Positions 19,167-29,997 of a DNA stretch of 64,000 nucleotides are shown here, piece after piece. The translations under genes were made by a program, and so were the position numbers. Origin of the DNA: Yersinia bercovieri ATCC 43970. Its GTDB lineage: Bacteria; Pseudomonadota; Gammaproteobacteria; Enterobacterales; Enterobacteriaceae. The notes under the pieces were generated by a model. That model made no database searches, had not been told where the DNA came from, and saw only the letters and a list, made by a program, of their open reading frames with translations. The first letter of the stretch is position 1; each line of letters begins with the position of its first letter. Location of the stretch: positions 2,480,001 through 2,544,000 of the forward strand of contig NZ_CP054044.1 in the NCBI RefSeq assembly GCF_013282745.1, read 5' to 3'.

Positions 19167-19440
19167 AGTTGTTATTCGACTCACTATTTTTATGAAACGT
19201 AACCTTGATGGCCCGTCACGTTTCCTGCTTGCTGAGAACCACTTTCAGGTGAAAAACTTATTACCGGCTATTCTAGCGGATAATGCGGGGGAAATCGTGG
19301 CGTTTAAGTCTGGTTTTTAGTACGCAGCGGGCCATCATATAGTGATATACTCCACGGCTTGCATGTTTTTGCTAACGTCTATTGACTGTTGCTGCCAATA
19401 GCAACGCCATCACTCCATAACCAGACAACTAAAAACCGCC

Positions 19441-20892
19441 ATGAAGTTTATCATTAAATTATTCCCAGAAATCACCATCAAGAGTCAATCGGTGCGATTG
19501 CGCTTCATCAAAATTCTCACCACTAACATCCGCAACGTACTGAAAAACCTTGAGGATGACAGCCTTGCGGTTGTCCGTCATTGGGATCATATTGAAATCC
19601 GCACCAAAGATGACAACCTTGGCCCGCAGATTTGTGATGCGCTGACTCGCGTACCGGGGATTCACCATATCCTCGAAGTAGAAGATCGCAGCTACACCGA
19701 TATGCACAATATTTTCGAGCAGACGCTGGCGGCTTATCGTGAGACGCTGGTCGGAAAAACATTCTGTGTGCGGGTAAAACGTCGTGGTAAGCATGAATTT
19801 ACCTCTGGCGATGTTGAGCGATATGTTGGTGGTGGCCTAAACCAGCATATTGACAGTGCCAAAGTCAAACTGACGAACCCACAGGTCACCGTGCATCTGG
19901 AAGTTGATCAGGACAAACTGACGTTGATCAAGGCGCGTCACGAAGGTCTGGGTGGTTTCCCGATTGGCACGCAGGAAGATGTTTTATCTTTGATTTCAGG
20001 CGGTTTTGACTCAGGTGTCTCCAGCTACATGCTGATGCGCCGTGGTTGCCGCGTGCACTACTGCTTCTTTAATCTCGGCGGTTCAGCCCACGAAATTGGG
20101 GTTAAGCAAGTGGCGCATTACCTGTGGAACCGCTTCGGTAGCTCCCATCGGGTACGCTTTGTCGCCATTGATTTTGAACCGGTCGTGGGCGAAATTCTCG
20201 AAAAAGTTGAAGATGGCCAGATGGGCGTGGTGCTAAAACGCATGATGGTGCGAGCGGCGTCGCAGGTTGCAGAACGTTATGGCGTTCAGGCCCTGGTTAC
20301 CGGTGAAGCGCTGGGGCAGGTCTCCAGCCAGACACTCACCAACTTGCGCTTAATTGATAATGCCTCGGATACCCTGATTCTGCGCCCACTGATCTCTCAT
20401 GATAAAGAGCACATCATCAATCTGGCGCGGAAAATCGGCACTGAAGATTTCGCTAAAACCATGCCGGAATATTGTGGTGTGATCTCAAAAAGCCCAACGG
20501 TGAAAGCGGTTAAGGCGAAGATTGAGGAGGAGGAGTCTCACTTTGATTTCTCCATCCTGGATCGGGTGGTTAGTGAAGCTAAAAACGTCGATATCCGTGA
20601 AATTGCAGAGCAGAGCCGTGAGCAACTGGTGGAAGTTGAAACCGTTGCCGAGCTGGCGGAGAGTGATGTACTGCTGGATATCCGCGCGCCGGATGAACAG
20701 GAAGAGAAGCCGCTTAAGCTGGATCAGGTGACGGTAAAATCGCTGCCATTCTATAAGTTAAGCTCGCAGTTCGCCGATCTGGATCAGAGCAAGACTTACC
20801 TGCTGTATTGTGATCGCGGGGTGATGAGCCGTTTGCAGGCACTTTATCTGCGTGAACAGGGGTATACCAATGTGAAAGTGTACCGCCCTTAG
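19441..20892 (+). CDS. thiI: tRNA 4-thiouridine synthase / thiamine sulfur carrier ThiI
   Basis: The 483-aa protein has an N-terminal ferredoxin-like and THUMP region (about 1-165), a PP-loop ATP pyrophosphatase domain beginning [11 protein letters not shown], and a C-terminal rhodanese domain with the persulfide cysteine near position 457 in YCDRGVMS. It transfers sulfur to U8 of tRNA and to ThiS. The cysteine in MPEYCGVIS, the disulfide partner, is present. It is monocistronic and divergent from xseB. Confidence 0.97.
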   Translation: MKFIIKLFPEITIKSQSVRLRFIKILTTNIRNVLKNLEDDSLAVVRHWDHIEIRTKDDNLGPQICDALTRVPGIHHILEVEDRSYTDMHNIFEQTLAAYRETLVGKTFCVRVKRRGKHEFTSGDVERYVGGGLNQHIDSAKVKLTNPQVTVHLEVDQDKLTLIKARHEGLGGFPIGTQEDVLSLISGGFDSGVSSYMLMRRGCRVHYCFFNLGGSAHEIGVKQVAHYLWNRFGSSHRVRFVAIDFEPVVGEILEKVEDGQMGVVLKRMMVRAASQVAERYGVQALVTGEALGQVSSQTLTNLRLIDNASDTLILRPLISHDKEHIINLARKIGTEDFAKTMPEYCGVISKSPTVKAVKAKIEEEESHFDFSILDRVVSEAKNVDIREIAEQSREQLVEVETVAELAESDVLLDIRAPDEQEEKPLKLDQVTVKSLPFYKLSSQFADLDQSKTYLLYCDRGVMSRLQALYLREQGYTNVKVYRP

Positions 20893-20907
20893 ATTATTAT
20901 TTTTAAT

Positions 20908-20946
20908 GGCTACTGCGCTTTGCCACTCTGGGCTTGCGCAGTAGCC
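20908..20946. terminator. Inverted repeat between thiI and yajL
   Basis: GGCTACTGCGC and GCGCAGTAGCC pair perfectly (11 bp) around a 17-base loop in the gap between converging genes. It probably terminates one or both, although only A/T-rich flanks and no clean T run follow. Confidence 0.5.
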
Positions 20947-20984
20947 GCCGTCAACCCTTCACTCTCCAACTCACCCATCTAATG

Positions 20985-21581
20985 CTATTCCCGATAATTA
21001 TAAATCCCCGGCGGTAGAACCAACTGCCAGGCAATCTCTGCGGCTTTTTCTCGCCCTAGTAGCAGGAATACAATTTTCAACGCGAAATCGATGGCGGTTC
21101 CTGGCCCTTGGCTGGTAACTAAGTTCACTCGCCGATCATAGACCACGCGCTGATCCATCCATTTGGTGGCACTGATTTTATCTTTCAGCGCCGGGTATCC
21201 GGTCATATTGCCGACGGGAAACAAATTATGATGCTCAAGAACCAGTGCGGGGGCGGCGCAAATTGCCGCGACCAGGCGGCCCTCATTGTGGGTTTGGCGC
21301 ACAGTGGCGACTAGCAGCGGACTATCGCGAAAGCACTCGGCACCTTTGATACCACCGGGGAGCACCACCACATCAAACTTCTGATCGGCCACATCCACTA
21401 AGCGCGTATCGGCCAGTAACCGCACGCCGCGCGAACAGACAATCTCTAATGCGCCATCACTGGCAACACTCGCTGTCGTGACCTCAATACCTGCGCGCAC
21501 CAGAACATCAATCGTGGTGACTGCCTCGGTCTCTTCGCTACCAGGAGCCAGGCAAACCAGCGCCGATACGCTCATACTCAT
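20985..21581 (-). CDS. yajL: Protein/nucleotide deglycase YajL (DJ-1 family)
   Basis: The 198-aa DJ-1/PfpI-fold protein has the nucleophilic cysteine C108 in [12 protein letters not shown] and the glutamate in GSEETEAV. E. coli YajL protects thiol proteins and has been reported as a deglycase/chaperone. The gene begins inside panE (44-base overlap). Starts MSMSVSALV (21581) and MSVSALV (21575) are both possible behind AAGGA; E. coli's 196 aa would fit the second. Confidence 0.94.
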   Translation of the reverse strand: MSMSVSALVCLAPGSEETEAVTTIDVLVRAGIEVTTASVASDGALEIVCSRGVRLLADTRLVDVADQKFDVVVLPGGIKGAECFRDSPLLVATVRQTHNEGRLVAAICAAPALVLEHHNLFPVGNMTGYPALKDKISATKWMDQRVVYDRRVNLVTSQGPGTAIDFALKIVFLLLGREKAAEIAWQLVLPPGIYNYRE

Positions 21582-22449
21582 TTTCCTTACGTTTAATTAA
21601 GTCATATAGCCGGGTATTTTCTGGCAGTGTCATGCCATGACTACGCGCACGGCGCAGTAAATAGCCGGTGATGTAATCTATCTCGGTGTGCCGCTGGCAG
21701 CGTAAATCCTGCAACAGCGAAGAGGTGTTATCAGCCGTGCTTTGGATGATATTGTTAACATAACTGAGCAGGCTATCTGTTGAAGTATGATAGCCCTCCA
21801 TCTCCATCACGCTGGCAACCTCGGCGCACAAACGTTCGATAAGCTCAGGGTAGCGCTGCAAATCACCATTGCGGCAGTTATATAGGCCGGTCAGCGGATT
21901 AATCACGCAATTTACCGCCAGTTTTTGCCAACAGGCAGATGAAATATCGTTATGCCAGGCGACATCCGGCAGTGCCTGATGCAGGAGATCGGCCAGATGT
22001 GTTATCTCCATCGTCACTGGCGACAGCGGGCCAATATGGGTAATGCCGCTGGCGACATGGACAATCGTGTTGCCGTCCCGACGCGCAGCATGGGTGGTCA
22101 CACCGTGCAGGAAAATATGCTCATCCCGAGGTAGCTCCTCCTGTGTTCCCATGCCGTTATGTAACAGTAAAATATGGCATTTAGGGTTAAGCTTAGATAG
22201 CAACGCGGTCACTGCACTGGAGACCTGCCACGCCTTTAAGCAGACTAGCAGCAGTTCACTTTTCGACAAATGCTCGGGATCGTTAGTCGGCAGGTTTTGG
22301 TTGAATGCCTCGCCGTTTAGCATGATGACATTGACCGAACAAAAGGGCTGCGGCACACGAAGCCAGCCTTGTACATCATGGCCTTGCTGGTAGAGCGCTG
22401 ATAGCCATAATTGCCCTAAAGCTCCGCAACCAAGCACAGTAATTTTCAT
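21538..22449 (-). CDS. panE: 2-dehydropantoate 2-reductase
   Basis: The 303-aa NADPH-dependent enzyme reduces ketopantoate to pantoate for coenzyme A. The N-terminal Rossmann motif is [13 protein letters not shown]. The catalytic lysine region is [24 protein letters not shown]. The C-terminal helical domain has [26 protein letters not shown]-type SD sequence (ggaggcctc) precedes the ATG. It overlaps yajL, so the pair is co-transcribed, as in E. coli. Confidence 0.96.
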   Translation of the reverse strand: MKITVLGCGALGQLWLSALYQQGHDVQGWLRVPQPFCSVNVIMLNGEAFNQNLPTNDPEHLSKSELLLVCLKAWQVSSAVTALLSKLNPKCHILLLHNGMGTQEELPRDEHIFLHGVTTHAARRDGNTIVHVASGITHIGPLSPVTMEITHLADLLHQALPDVAWHNDISSACWQKLAVNCVINPLTGLYNCRNGDLQRYPELIERLCAEVASVMEMEGYHTSTDSLLSYVNNIIQSTADNTSSLLQDLRCQRHTEIDYITGYLLRRARSHGMTLPENTRLYDLIKRKENEYERIGAGLPGSW

Positions 22450-22644
22450 TGAGGCCTCCTTGGTCTGAGCGGAAAACTTACTTCTTCTTTCTGCATGTTA
22501 TGCTTTGATTATAGACTTTTTAGCCATTAAACGCAGGGTTGGCGATAACTGCGGGTTAGTTGAGCAATTGTCAGCGGCTTGGCTTTGTCTGTGGGGGATA
22601 AAGCGGTTATTATGCTCACCATTCATCTATCAGGAGGAGGGGAT

Positions 22645-23136
22645 ATGCCATCTTTCGACATTGTATCTGAAATCGATATGCAGGAAGTGCGTAACGCCGT
22701 TGAAAACGCCACCCGTGATCTGGCAAACCGTTGGGATTTTCGTAATGTTCCGGCGAGTTTTGAGTTAAATGAGAAGAACGAAAGCATCAAAGTGGTCAGC
22801 GAATCTGATTTTCAGGTTGAACAACTGCTGGATATTTTACGTGCTCAACTGACCAAGCGTGGGATTGAAGGTGCGGCACTGGAGATCCCGGAAGAGATGG
22901 ATCGCAGTGGTAAAACCTACAGTGTGGAAGCCAAGCTGAAACAAGGGATTGAAAGTGTGCAGGCCAAGAAGCTGGTTAAGCTGATTAAAGATAGCAAGCT
23001 GAAGGTTCAGGCACAGATTCAGGGCGAGCAAGTTCGGGTAACCGGCAAAGCGCGTGATGATTTACAGGGTGTAATGGCACTGATTCGCGGCGCTGATCTG
23101 GGCCAACCATTTCAGTTCAATAACTTCCGCGACTGA
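22645..23136 (+). CDS. yajQ: Nucleotide-binding protein YajQ
   Basis: The 163-aa protein of the UPF0234 family begins [22 protein letters not shown] and ends with [15 protein letters not shown], as in E. coli. It has two RNP-like alpha/beta domains. Homologues bind nucleotides or tRNA, and in Xanthomonas a relative binds cyclic di-GMP. Start ATG 22645 follows AGGAGGAGG; the 22-codon upstream extension is not conserved. Its function in Yersinia is not evident from sequence. Confidence 0.95.
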   Translation: MPSFDIVSEIDMQEVRNAVENATRDLANRWDFRNVPASFELNEKNESIKVVSESDFQVEQLLDILRAQLTKRGIEGAALEIPEEMDRSGKTYSVEAKLKQGIESVQAKKLVKLIKDSKLKVQAQIQGEQVRVTGKARDDLQGVMALIRGADLGQPFQFNNFRD

Positions 23137-23161
23137 TATCTCGCGGGATCTGTTATTAATC

Positions 23162-23192
23162 AAATCAGGTACAAAAGTTTTGTACCTGATTT
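23162..23192. terminator. Bidirectional terminator between yajQ and yajR
   Basis: AAATCAGGTACAAAA / TTTTGTACCTGATTT is a perfect inverted repeat of about 15 bp between two converging genes, A/T-flanked on both sides. Confidence 0.8.
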
Positions 23193-23196
23193 AGGC

Positions 23197-24561
23197 TTAT
23201 ATTGCGTTGACTAACTGCTCAAGCTGACTGCGATTGGTTTTTTTGGTATCCACTTTGACGTAGGCGCTGCGCTCCGCTGTCACCACTACAGCTTCGGTTA
23301 CGCCGGGCTGAGCCTTGATGCGCTCTTCCAATGCCGACTCTTTCACCGCCAACTCTGACAATGTGATTCGCAGGCTACTGACATAAGGTGGTTCTTGCAT
23401 GGTGGCGCTGACCGCAAACCATAGTAGTGCGATAACTGCACCCGCGGCAAACACCATACTTGCCCCTCCCATACCAAATATCACACCACCCAAACTACCG
23501 CCGATGGCGACGCCAATAAATTGGCTGGTGGAGTAAATCCCCATTGCTGTACCTTTATAACCGGCGGGAGACTCTTTGCTGATTAATGATGGCAGTATTG
23601 CCTCCATCACATTGAAAGCAATGAAAAATAACTGCACGCCAGCAATGATCATCCACAACTGTTGCCCAGCTGACCACAGCACTACTTCTGCGGCAAACAA
23701 CACTGCCACACAGCCCATAAAGACCTGCTTCATCCGGCGTTTGACTTCAGCATAAATAATGAACGGAACCACGGCGGCGAATGAAACCAACATGGTGACC
23801 AGATAGACAATCCAGTGCTGAGCTGGCGCTAATCCTGCACTAGCCATAATCTGCGGTAATGCCACAAAGCTCGACATCAACAAAATATGCAGGCACATGA
23901 TGCCAAAATTAAGTTTAAGCAGCCGACTATTGTTGAGCACTTTGCTCACGCTGCCTTTTACGATGCTGGATTCACGATTAAGCACATGGCTATCGGCGTC
24001 CGGTACTACGGCTAACGTAATGACAATGCCTAACAGCGCCAGTATGGCAATTGCCCAGAACAGGGCTTGCAGGCCAAAAGCGTGGGTGACGATGGGGCCG
24101 AGTACCATCGCGATAGCAAAGGTGACACCAAAACTGACACCGATAAACGCCATGGCTTTTGTGCGATTTTGCTCACGGGTCAGATCTGATAGCAATGCCA
24201 TCACTGCCGCCGCAATTGCCCCGGAACCCTGTAATGCGCGACCAAGAATAATGCCCCAAATAGAATCACTTAGTGCGGCAATGACACTGCCTAAGGCAAA
24301 TATTAGCAAGCCACCGACGATGAGTGGTTTACGACCAATACGATCGGAAACCAGCCCGAACGGGATCTGAAAAATGGCTTGAGCCAAACCGTAAATACCA
24401 ATCGCAATGCCAATTAGTGCTTCACTGGCACCAGAAAGTGCCATGCCGTAGGTGGTGAGTACCGGCAAAACCATAAACATGCCTAGCATGCGCAGTGAGA
24501 ATACTGTCCCCAACCCCCAGGTAGCCCGCAGCTCTAGTGGGGTCATTTTATTATCGTTCAT
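23197..24561 (-). CDS. yajR: MFS transporter YajR
   Basis: The 454-aa major-facilitator transporter has twelve membrane segments. The motif A loop GLVSDRIGRKPLIVGGL lies between helices 2 and 3. The C-terminal soluble YAM domain (about 390-454), with PPYVSSLRI and the ferredoxin-like end, is characteristic of YajR. Start ATG 24559-24561 follows GAGGTGG with five-base spacing; GTG two codons upstream is in frame but less likely. The substrate is unknown. Confidence 0.94.
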   Translation of the reverse strand: MNDNKMTPLELRATWGLGTVFSLRMLGMFMVLPVLTTYGMALSGASEALIGIAIGIYGLAQAIFQIPFGLVSDRIGRKPLIVGGLLIFALGSVIAALSDSIWGIILGRALQGSGAIAAAVMALLSDLTREQNRTKAMAFIGVSFGVTFAIAMVLGPIVTHAFGLQALFWAIAILALLGIVITLAVVPDADSHVLNRESSIVKGSVSKVLNNSRLLKLNFGIMCLHILLMSSFVALPQIMASAGLAPAQHWIVYLVTMLVSFAAVVPFIIYAEVKRRMKQVFMGCVAVLFAAEVVLWSAGQQLWMIIAGVQLFFIAFNVMEAILPSLISKESPAGYKGTAMGIYSTSQFIGVAIGGSLGGVIFGMGGASMVFAAGAVIALLWFAVSATMQEPPYVSSLRITLSELAVKESALEERIKAQPGVTEAVVVTAERSAYVKVDTKKTNRSQLEQLVNAI

Positions 24562-24771
24562 TACCACCTCAAAAAAATATTCTGCGCCATTGTAATGATG
24601 TTAGGGCCGGTGGGTAAATCTATTGATGCTTAGAATGTATTACAGGCTATATTTTAGGCAAAACTCGCGGCTGAATGACTCGAATAAGAACAGTCTATGA
24701 AATAAATAGCTCTAACTGTTATAAGCGCGCGTGAGACCAAAAGTGAAGTGAAGGAAAGCAGGGCAGGGCAG

Positions 24772-24810
24772 AAAAAAGTGGCCGACGGGTATTTGCCCGC
24801 CAGCCACTCT
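24772..24810 (-). terminator. Terminator of the cyo operon
   Basis: On the reverse strand AGTGGC..GCGGG / CCCGT..GCCACT forms a hairpin ending in six T, downstream of the cyoE stop. Confidence 0.75.
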
Positions 24811-24832
24811 CTATATCAGCATCGGCTTGATG

Positions 24833-25719
24833 TTACCCGACGTAAGTCAGTAACCCTGCCGAGGAGGGAACATTGAAATCAACCGACATCATGACGCTCA
24901 ATGACGTAATGGCAATGATGGAGAAGACAAATAGTTTTCTCGCCCATACGATGTCATTGGTCGCTTTGTAACCGCGCAAGGCCATGCCCAACCACCAGAC
25001 ACTCACCGCCGCAGCGACAACCAGGTATTTATAACCGGCGTAACCACTCAGTGTCAGCATCAGGGTCGCTACCATAAATGCCAGAATATAAAGGGTAATA
25101 TGGTTTTTGGTGACCGATATTCCTTTTATGACCGGCAGTACTGGAATGTTGGCAGCCTGATAATCCTTAAAGCGGAAAATCGCGATGGCATAAGAGTGAG
25201 GCATTTGCCACAAGCTGAAGATCAGCAGCAGTATTAATGCCCCCATATCGAACTGCCCAGTCACGGCACAGTAACCAATCACCGGTGGTGCAGCACCTGA
25301 CAAACTGCCAATCAAGGTGCCGTAGACTGATTTGCGCTTCATGTAGAGGCTATAAACCCCCACATAGATAACGAAACCAATGACTGCCAGCAGCATCGCC
25401 AATAGATTGGCGGCGACATAGAGCAACAGCATGCCAGCAATACCCAGCACTGAAGCATAAATCAGGCTCACTTTCGGATCGATAAGCCCTTTTACCAGGA
25501 CACGATTCTTCGTTCTCTCCATGATACGGTCGATATCACGGTCGATATAGTTGTTAAACACGCACCCGGAGGCAACAACTAGCGAGACACCGAACAAGGT
25601 GGCGAGAAAAAGGGGGTAATCAATCACGCCTTTGGAAGCGAGGAGAAATCCCCAACGACAGAAATTAAATTGCCGAAGATAATTCCTGGTTTAGTTACTT
25701 GCAGGTATTGCTTAATCAT
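24833..25719 (-). pseudogene. cyoE: Heme O synthase cyoE with a -1 frameshift near its start
   Basis: Protoheme IX farnesyltransferase makes heme O for cytochrome bo. ATG 25717-25719 opens [20 protein letters not shown], as in E. coli, but the frame breaks at four G (25650-25653, C on the forward strand) where five are needed to give the conserved [11 protein letters not shown]. The upstream frame stops at TGA 25624-25626 after 31 codons. The remaining 264 codons (from GTG 25625-25627, overlapping that TGA) are intact, including [18 protein letters not shown] (prenyl/Mg-binding DxxxD region) and [23 protein letters not shown]. As given, the gene is split. A sequencing error in the G run, real inactivation, or restart at the overlapping GTG are all possible. 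Confidence 0.88.
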
Positions 25720-25732
25720 CACATGCAGCTCT

Positions 25733-26080
25733 TCAGTCAACCATCATATTGATGTTGAGGTTGTACATAATCCAGAGTGAGCCCACAACAACGATTGCAA
25801 TAATCATAGCGGTGAACAGGAACGCCACCAGATTCCAACGCTCTTCGGACGATCCATTCATGTGCAGGAAGTACACTAAATGTACGATAATCTGCACAAC
25901 GGCTAAACCGACCACTGTGGCCAGAATAGTGGTATGAGAGGCAGTACCGCTCATCACCATCGCAAATGGAATCACTGTCAGAATGACCGACAGAATGAAG
26001 CCAATAAGGTATGACTTCAAGCTACCGTGGCTGGCTCCACCGTGAGTCGTTGTTGGGTGACTCGATGTTGGATGACTCAT
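25733..26080 (-). CDS. cyoD: Cytochrome bo oxidase subunit IV
   Basis: The 115-aa membrane subunit has three helices and contains [22 protein letters not shown] and [15 protein letters not shown]. It assists assembly of the CuB site in CyoB. Start ATG 26078-26080 shares one base with the cyoC stop (TAATG), indicating coupling. The longer frame to 26161 lies in cyoC and is rejected. The N-terminus ([19 protein letters not shown]) is histidine/threonine-rich and a few residues longer than in E. coli. Confidence 0.95.
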   Translation of the reverse strand: MSHPTSSHPTTTHGGASHGSLKSYLIGFILSVILTVIPFAMVMSGTASHTTILATVVGLAVVQIIVHLVYFLHMNGSSEERWNLVAFLFTAMIIAIVVVGSLWIMYNLNINMMVD

Positions 26081-26694
26081 TACATGGCTCCTAACAGATA
26101 GACAACGGTGAATACGCAGATCCAAACCACATCCAGGAAGTGCCAGAACAAGCTCAGACACATCAGGCGGGTTCGGTTCATTTCATTCAGGCCGCGTTTT
26201 GCTACTTGAATCATCATAATGATGATCCAAACCAAGCCAGCGGTAACGTGAATACCGTGGGTGGCAACCAGCGCGAAGAAGCTGGACAGGAACGCACTGC
26301 GATCCGGGCCGTAGCCTTCAGCAATCAGGTGATGGAATTCATAGATTTCCATTGCCACAAAGCCCAGACCGAACAGGAATGTCAGACCCAACCAGGTATT
26401 CACCTGGTTTTTATTGCCTTTATTCATGCCCAGCATAGCGACGCCGTAAGTAATGCTACTGAACAGCAACAGGAAGGTTTCGACCAGAACAAAGTTCAAG
26501 TCGAAGATATCCTTGCCTGAAGGACCGCCAGCGGTCCCGTTTACCAACACTGCATAGGTTGCGAACAGAGTCGCAAACAAAATACAGTCGCTCATCAGGT
26601 AGATCCAGAAGCCGAATACTTTGGTGGCTCCTGCATCGTGATGCCCATGCTCTACATGGGCGACGTTATGGTTAGTCAGAGTTTCAGTTGACAT
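26080..26694 (-). CDS. cyoC: Cytochrome bo oxidase subunit III
   Basis: The 204-aa subunit has five membrane helices. Family blocks include [41 protein letters not shown] and [23 protein letters not shown]. It belongs to the haem-copper oxidase subunit III family. The start lies within the end of cyoB (11-base overlap) and the stop overlaps cyoD, typical of this operon. Confidence 0.97.
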   Translation of the reverse strand: MSTETLTNHNVAHVEHGHHDAGATKVFGFWIYLMSDCILFATLFATYAVLVNGTAGGPSGKDIFDLNFVLVETFLLLFSSITYGVAMLGMNKGNKNQVNTWLGLTFLFGLGFVAMEIYEFHHLIAEGYGPDRSAFLSSFFALVATHGIHVTAGLVWIIIMMIQVAKRGLNEMNRTRLMCLSLFWHFLDVVWICVFTVVYLLGAM

Positions 26695-28675
26695 GATTCA
26701 CGCCTGCTTTGCTGATTTGTTCATGATGAAGATCTTCAATGCGCTCAACTTCTGCAACCGGCACATAGTAATCAACATCCTCGTCGAAGCTTTTCACAAT
26801 CCAGGTCACAATCATGCCGACGAAGCCAACAATGGCCAGCCACCAGATATACCAGATCATGGCAAAGCCGAAGATCAAGCTGAAGCCAGCAATAATCACA
26901 CCTGCACCGGTGTTTCTCGGCATGTGGATCTCTTCGTATTTCGCCGGGCGTTTATAAGCTTCACCTTTCTCTTTCATGTCCCAGAATTCGTCACGATCAG
27001 TCACGACAGGCACAACAGCGAAGTTATAGAACGGCGGTGGAGAGGAGGTAGACCACTCCAGCGTACGGCCACCCCATGGGTCACCAGTCAGATCACGATT
27101 CTGTTCGCGATCACGGATACTGACGAAGACCTGAATAACCTGACACAAGATACCGCATGCAATCAGTGCTGCACCGCCAGCGGCCACCATTAACATCGGG
27201 TGGAATTCTGGATTGATATCTTGGCTCAAACGGCGGGTCATACCCATAAAGCCCAGTACGTACAGCGGCATAAAGGCAACGAAGAAGCCGATGATCCAGA
27301 ACCAGAATGCACGGATGCCCCATTTCTCATTCAGCGTAAAGCCGAAGGACTTAGGCCACCAGTAGGTCAGGCCAGCGAAGCAACCGAATACCACACCACC
27401 AATAATCACGTTGTGGAAGTGTGCAATCAGGAACAGGCTGTTATGCAGAACAAAGTTTGCCCCCGGAACGGCCAGCAGAACACCGGTCATGCCACCGATA
27501 GAGAAGGTGATAATGAAACCAACAGTCCACAGCATTGCGGAGTTAAGCTGAATTCGGCCTTGGTACATGGTGAACAACCAGTTGAATATCTTCACCCCTG
27601 TCGGGATGGAAATGATCATCGTGGCAATACCGAAGAAGGCGTTAACGTTGGCACCGGACCCCATGGTAAAGAAGTGGTGTAGCCAAACGATAAACGACAG
27701 GACGGTAATCGCGATGGTTGCCCAAACGAGTGAGGTGTAACCAAACAGCCGTTTTCTTGAGAAGGTCGCAGTCACTTCGGAGAACACGCCGAATACTGGC
27801 AGGACCAGAATGTACACTTCCGGATGGCCCCAGGCCCAGATCAGGTTGATGTACATCATCATGTTGCCACCCATATCATTGGTAAAGAAATGGGTGCCAA
27901 GGTAACGATCCAGGGTCAGTAACGCGACGGTGACTGTCAGAATCGGGAAAGAGACGATAATTAAAATGTTGGTACAAAGTGCCGCCCATGTGAAGACCGG
28001 CATCTTCATCATTGACATGCCAGGTGCGCGCATCTTCAAGATAGTGGCGAAGAAGTTAACACCGGTCAGCAAGGTGCCCAAACCGGAAATCTGTAGACTC
28101 CAGATCCAGTAATCGACCCCGACACCTGGGTTGTACTCTTTACCGGACAGCGGCGGATAGGCCAGCCAGCCAGTTTGCGCGAATTCACCGACCCCCAGAG
28201 AGATGTTGATTAACACCACCCCGACGACGAAGAACCAGAAGCTCAGTGAGTTCAGGAACGGGAAGGCAACGTCACGAGCACCGATTTGTAGCGGTACAAC
28301 CACGTTCATTAAGCCCACCACAAAAGGCATCGCCATGAAGAAAATCATGATGACGCCATGAGCGGTGAAGATTTGATCATAGTGGTGAGGCGGTAGGAAC
28401 CCAGCCTCGCCAGCAGAAGCGAGTGCTTGCTGGCTACGCATCATGATGGCGTCGGCAAAACCACGCAAAAGCATGACCATGGCGACCAAAATGTACATGA
28501 TACCGATTTTTTTATGGTCAACAGAGGTCAGCCATTCGCTCCATAACCACTTCCATTTGCCGAAATAGGTCAGGAGGGCGACAAGTGCCAGTCCGCCTAG
28601 AACGATTGCAGCAACGGTAACCATAATGATTGGTTCGTGTAGCGGAACCGCATCAAGTGTTAATTTTCCCAACAT
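26684..28675 (-). CDS. cyoB: Cytochrome bo oxidase subunit I
   Basis: The 663-aa catalytic subunit carries low-spin haem b, haem o3 and CuB and reduces oxygen with ubiquinol while pumping protons. About 15 membrane segments are visible. Metal-site and channel motifs include [15 protein letters not shown] (haem ligand), [17 protein letters not shown] (CuB histidine with the tyrosine), LHHFFTMG (paired histidines) and HFHNVIIGG. Length equals E. coli CyoB. Confidence 0.98.
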   Translation of the reverse strand: MLGKLTLDAVPLHEPIIMVTVAAIVLGGLALVALLTYFGKWKWLWSEWLTSVDHKKIGIMYILVAMVMLLRGFADAIMMRSQQALASAGEAGFLPPHHYDQIFTAHGVIMIFFMAMPFVVGLMNVVVPLQIGARDVAFPFLNSLSFWFFVVGVVLINISLGVGEFAQTGWLAYPPLSGKEYNPGVGVDYWIWSLQISGLGTLLTGVNFFATILKMRAPGMSMMKMPVFTWAALCTNILIIVSFPILTVTVALLTLDRYLGTHFFTNDMGGNMMMYINLIWAWGHPEVYILVLPVFGVFSEVTATFSRKRLFGYTSLVWATIAITVLSFIVWLHHFFTMGSGANVNAFFGIATMIISIPTGVKIFNWLFTMYQGRIQLNSAMLWTVGFIITFSIGGMTGVLLAVPGANFVLHNSLFLIAHFHNVIIGGVVFGCFAGLTYWWPKSFGFTLNEKWGIRAFWFWIIGFFVAFMPLYVLGFMGMTRRLSQDINPEFHPMLMVAAGGAALIACGILCQVIQVFVSIRDREQNRDLTGDPWGGRTLEWSTSSPPPFYNFAVVPVVTDRDEFWDMKEKGEAYKRPAKYEEIHMPRNTGAGVIIAGFSLIFGFAMIWYIWWLAIVGFVGMIVTWIVKSFDEDVDYYVPVAEVERIEDLHHEQISKAGVNHVN

Positions 28676-28679
28676 CGTT

Positions 28680-29636
28680 TTATTCCTCGGCTCCGGCGTG
28701 AGCGGCGTGTTCGCCCATATCCATGCCCTGGCTCATATCCATACCTTTATGGGTATCATCGCCTTTCTGGTGCATGTTCATATCGCCCATAAATTTGCCA
28801 ATAATCCCTTTAAACAGCTCCGGTTTAACACTGGAGAAATACTCAACCGGATTATTTTCACTCGGTTCAGCCAGTTTATTGAAATCGTCAGTGGTATTTA
28901 GGGTGTTCGGCGATTTTTTCACCTGTGCGACCCACTGGTTGAATTCTTCCTGCGTTGGTGTTGCAATCGCAGTGAATTTCATACCAGAGAAGCCCTTACC
29001 GCTGAAGCTGCTGGAAATACCATTGTATTTACCGGCTTCGTTGGCAATCAGATGCAGCTTGGTTTGCATCCCGGCCATCGCATAGATCTGCCCGCCTAAC
29101 TGAGGGATAAAGAACGAGTTCATTACTGAGTTAGAGGTGATTTTAAAGTTCACCGGAACATCAGTAGGGAACGCTAGTTCATTTACTGTAGCAATACCTT
29201 GTTCTGGATAGATAAACAGCCATTTCCAGTCAAGGGAAACCACTTCAATGGTAATAGGCTCTTTGCCTGCCACTTCAAGCGGTTTGAACGGGTCAAGTTC
29301 GTGAGAGGTTTTCCAGGTTATCGTCGCCAAAATAGCGATGATAATGATTGGAACAGCCCATACAACAAGCTCAATTTTGTTGGAATGGGACCAGTTTGGG
29401 GTGTAGGTCGCACTTTTGTTGGATGCGCGATACTTCCATGCAAAAGCGAACGCCATAAAAATAACCGGAACCACGACGATCAACATTAAACCGATAGCAG
29501 TAAGTATCAGTGTTTTTTGCTCGACTCCGATTGCGCCTTTGGGATTCATCAATACCATATCGCAACCACTAAGCATTACCGTGGCTGCAAATAAAGACAA
29601 CATACCCATATTTTTAATGTATTTCTTAAGTCTCAT
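28680..29636 (-). CDS. cyoA: Cytochrome bo oxidase subunit II (lipoprotein)
   Basis: The 318-aa subunit has a lipoprotein signal with lipobox LSGC (cysteine 25), two membrane helices and a periplasmic cupredoxin-like domain lacking CuA ligands, as expected for a quinol oxidase. Segments [26 protein letters not shown] and [24 protein letters not shown] are conserved. The C-terminus is rich in His, Met and Asp. It is the first gene of cyoABCDE, with a good sigma-70 promoter just upstream. Confidence 0.97.
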   Translation of the reverse strand: MRLKKYIKNMGMLSLFAATVMLSGCDMVLMNPKGAIGVEQKTLILTAIGLMLIVVVPVIFMAFAFAWKYRASNKSATYTPNWSHSNKIELVVWAVPIIIIAILATITWKTSHELDPFKPLEVAGKEPITIEVVSLDWKWLFIYPEQGIATVNELAFPTDVPVNFKITSNSVMNSFFIPQLGGQIYAMAGMQTKLHLIANEAGKYNGISSSFSGKGFSGMKFTAIATPTQEEFNQWVAQVKKSPNTLNTTDDFNKLAEPSENNPVEYFSSVKPELFKGIIGKFMGDMNMHQKGDDTHKGMDMSQGMDMGEHAAHAGAEE

Positions 29637-29687
29637 CTAACGACCTCAATTACAAAAGGGCTCTATTGTCGTTTCATGTGTGCGGGC

Positions 29688-29716
29688 ATTTTACGGGAAG
29701 GTTGCAGGACTGTAAA
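29688..29716 (-). promoter_or_regulatory. Sigma-70 promoter of cyoABCDE
   Basis: On the reverse strand TTTACA (29711-29716) and TAAAAT (29688-29693) are separated by exactly 17 bases, about 50 bases before the cyoA start. A/T-rich sequence with TTAACATAAA further upstream may hold ArcA/Fnr sites, not resolved here. Confidence 0.6.
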
Positions 29717-29957
29717 CATGCTTAAGATTGTGTCAGCGGCTTGTTGACACTTTATGTTAAGGGGGTCACAGATGTTGACTGGCGTGACAATTTACTAATG
29801 GCAACAATATGTTGGCGAGATGGCTTAGTAGCAAGGCCAGGATGTTAAGGAAAAACAACGGTAATTAGGGCTTTATTCAAGGGAAGTACTGATTTTTAAT
29901 TCGTATGTAAGCTTATTTTGTGTGAAAAATATGTGATGTAAAAGTAAATTAAATTAT
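29717..29957. other. Regulatory gap upstream of cyoA
   Basis: Non-coding and A/T-rich. It probably holds oxygen-responsive control sites for cyo, with the ompK-type gene's terminator at its far end. No gene is seen. Confidence 0.4.
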
Positions 29958-29990
29958 ATTCCGAGGTGACATAAATAGGCACCCCGGAAT
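29958..29990 (-). terminator. Terminator of the Tsx-family gene
   Basis: On the reverse strand ATTCCGGGGTG / CACCTCGGAAT (one mismatch) is followed by ATAATTTAATTT, a few bases after the stop codon. Confidence 0.6.
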
Positions 29991-29997
29991 CATTTAG

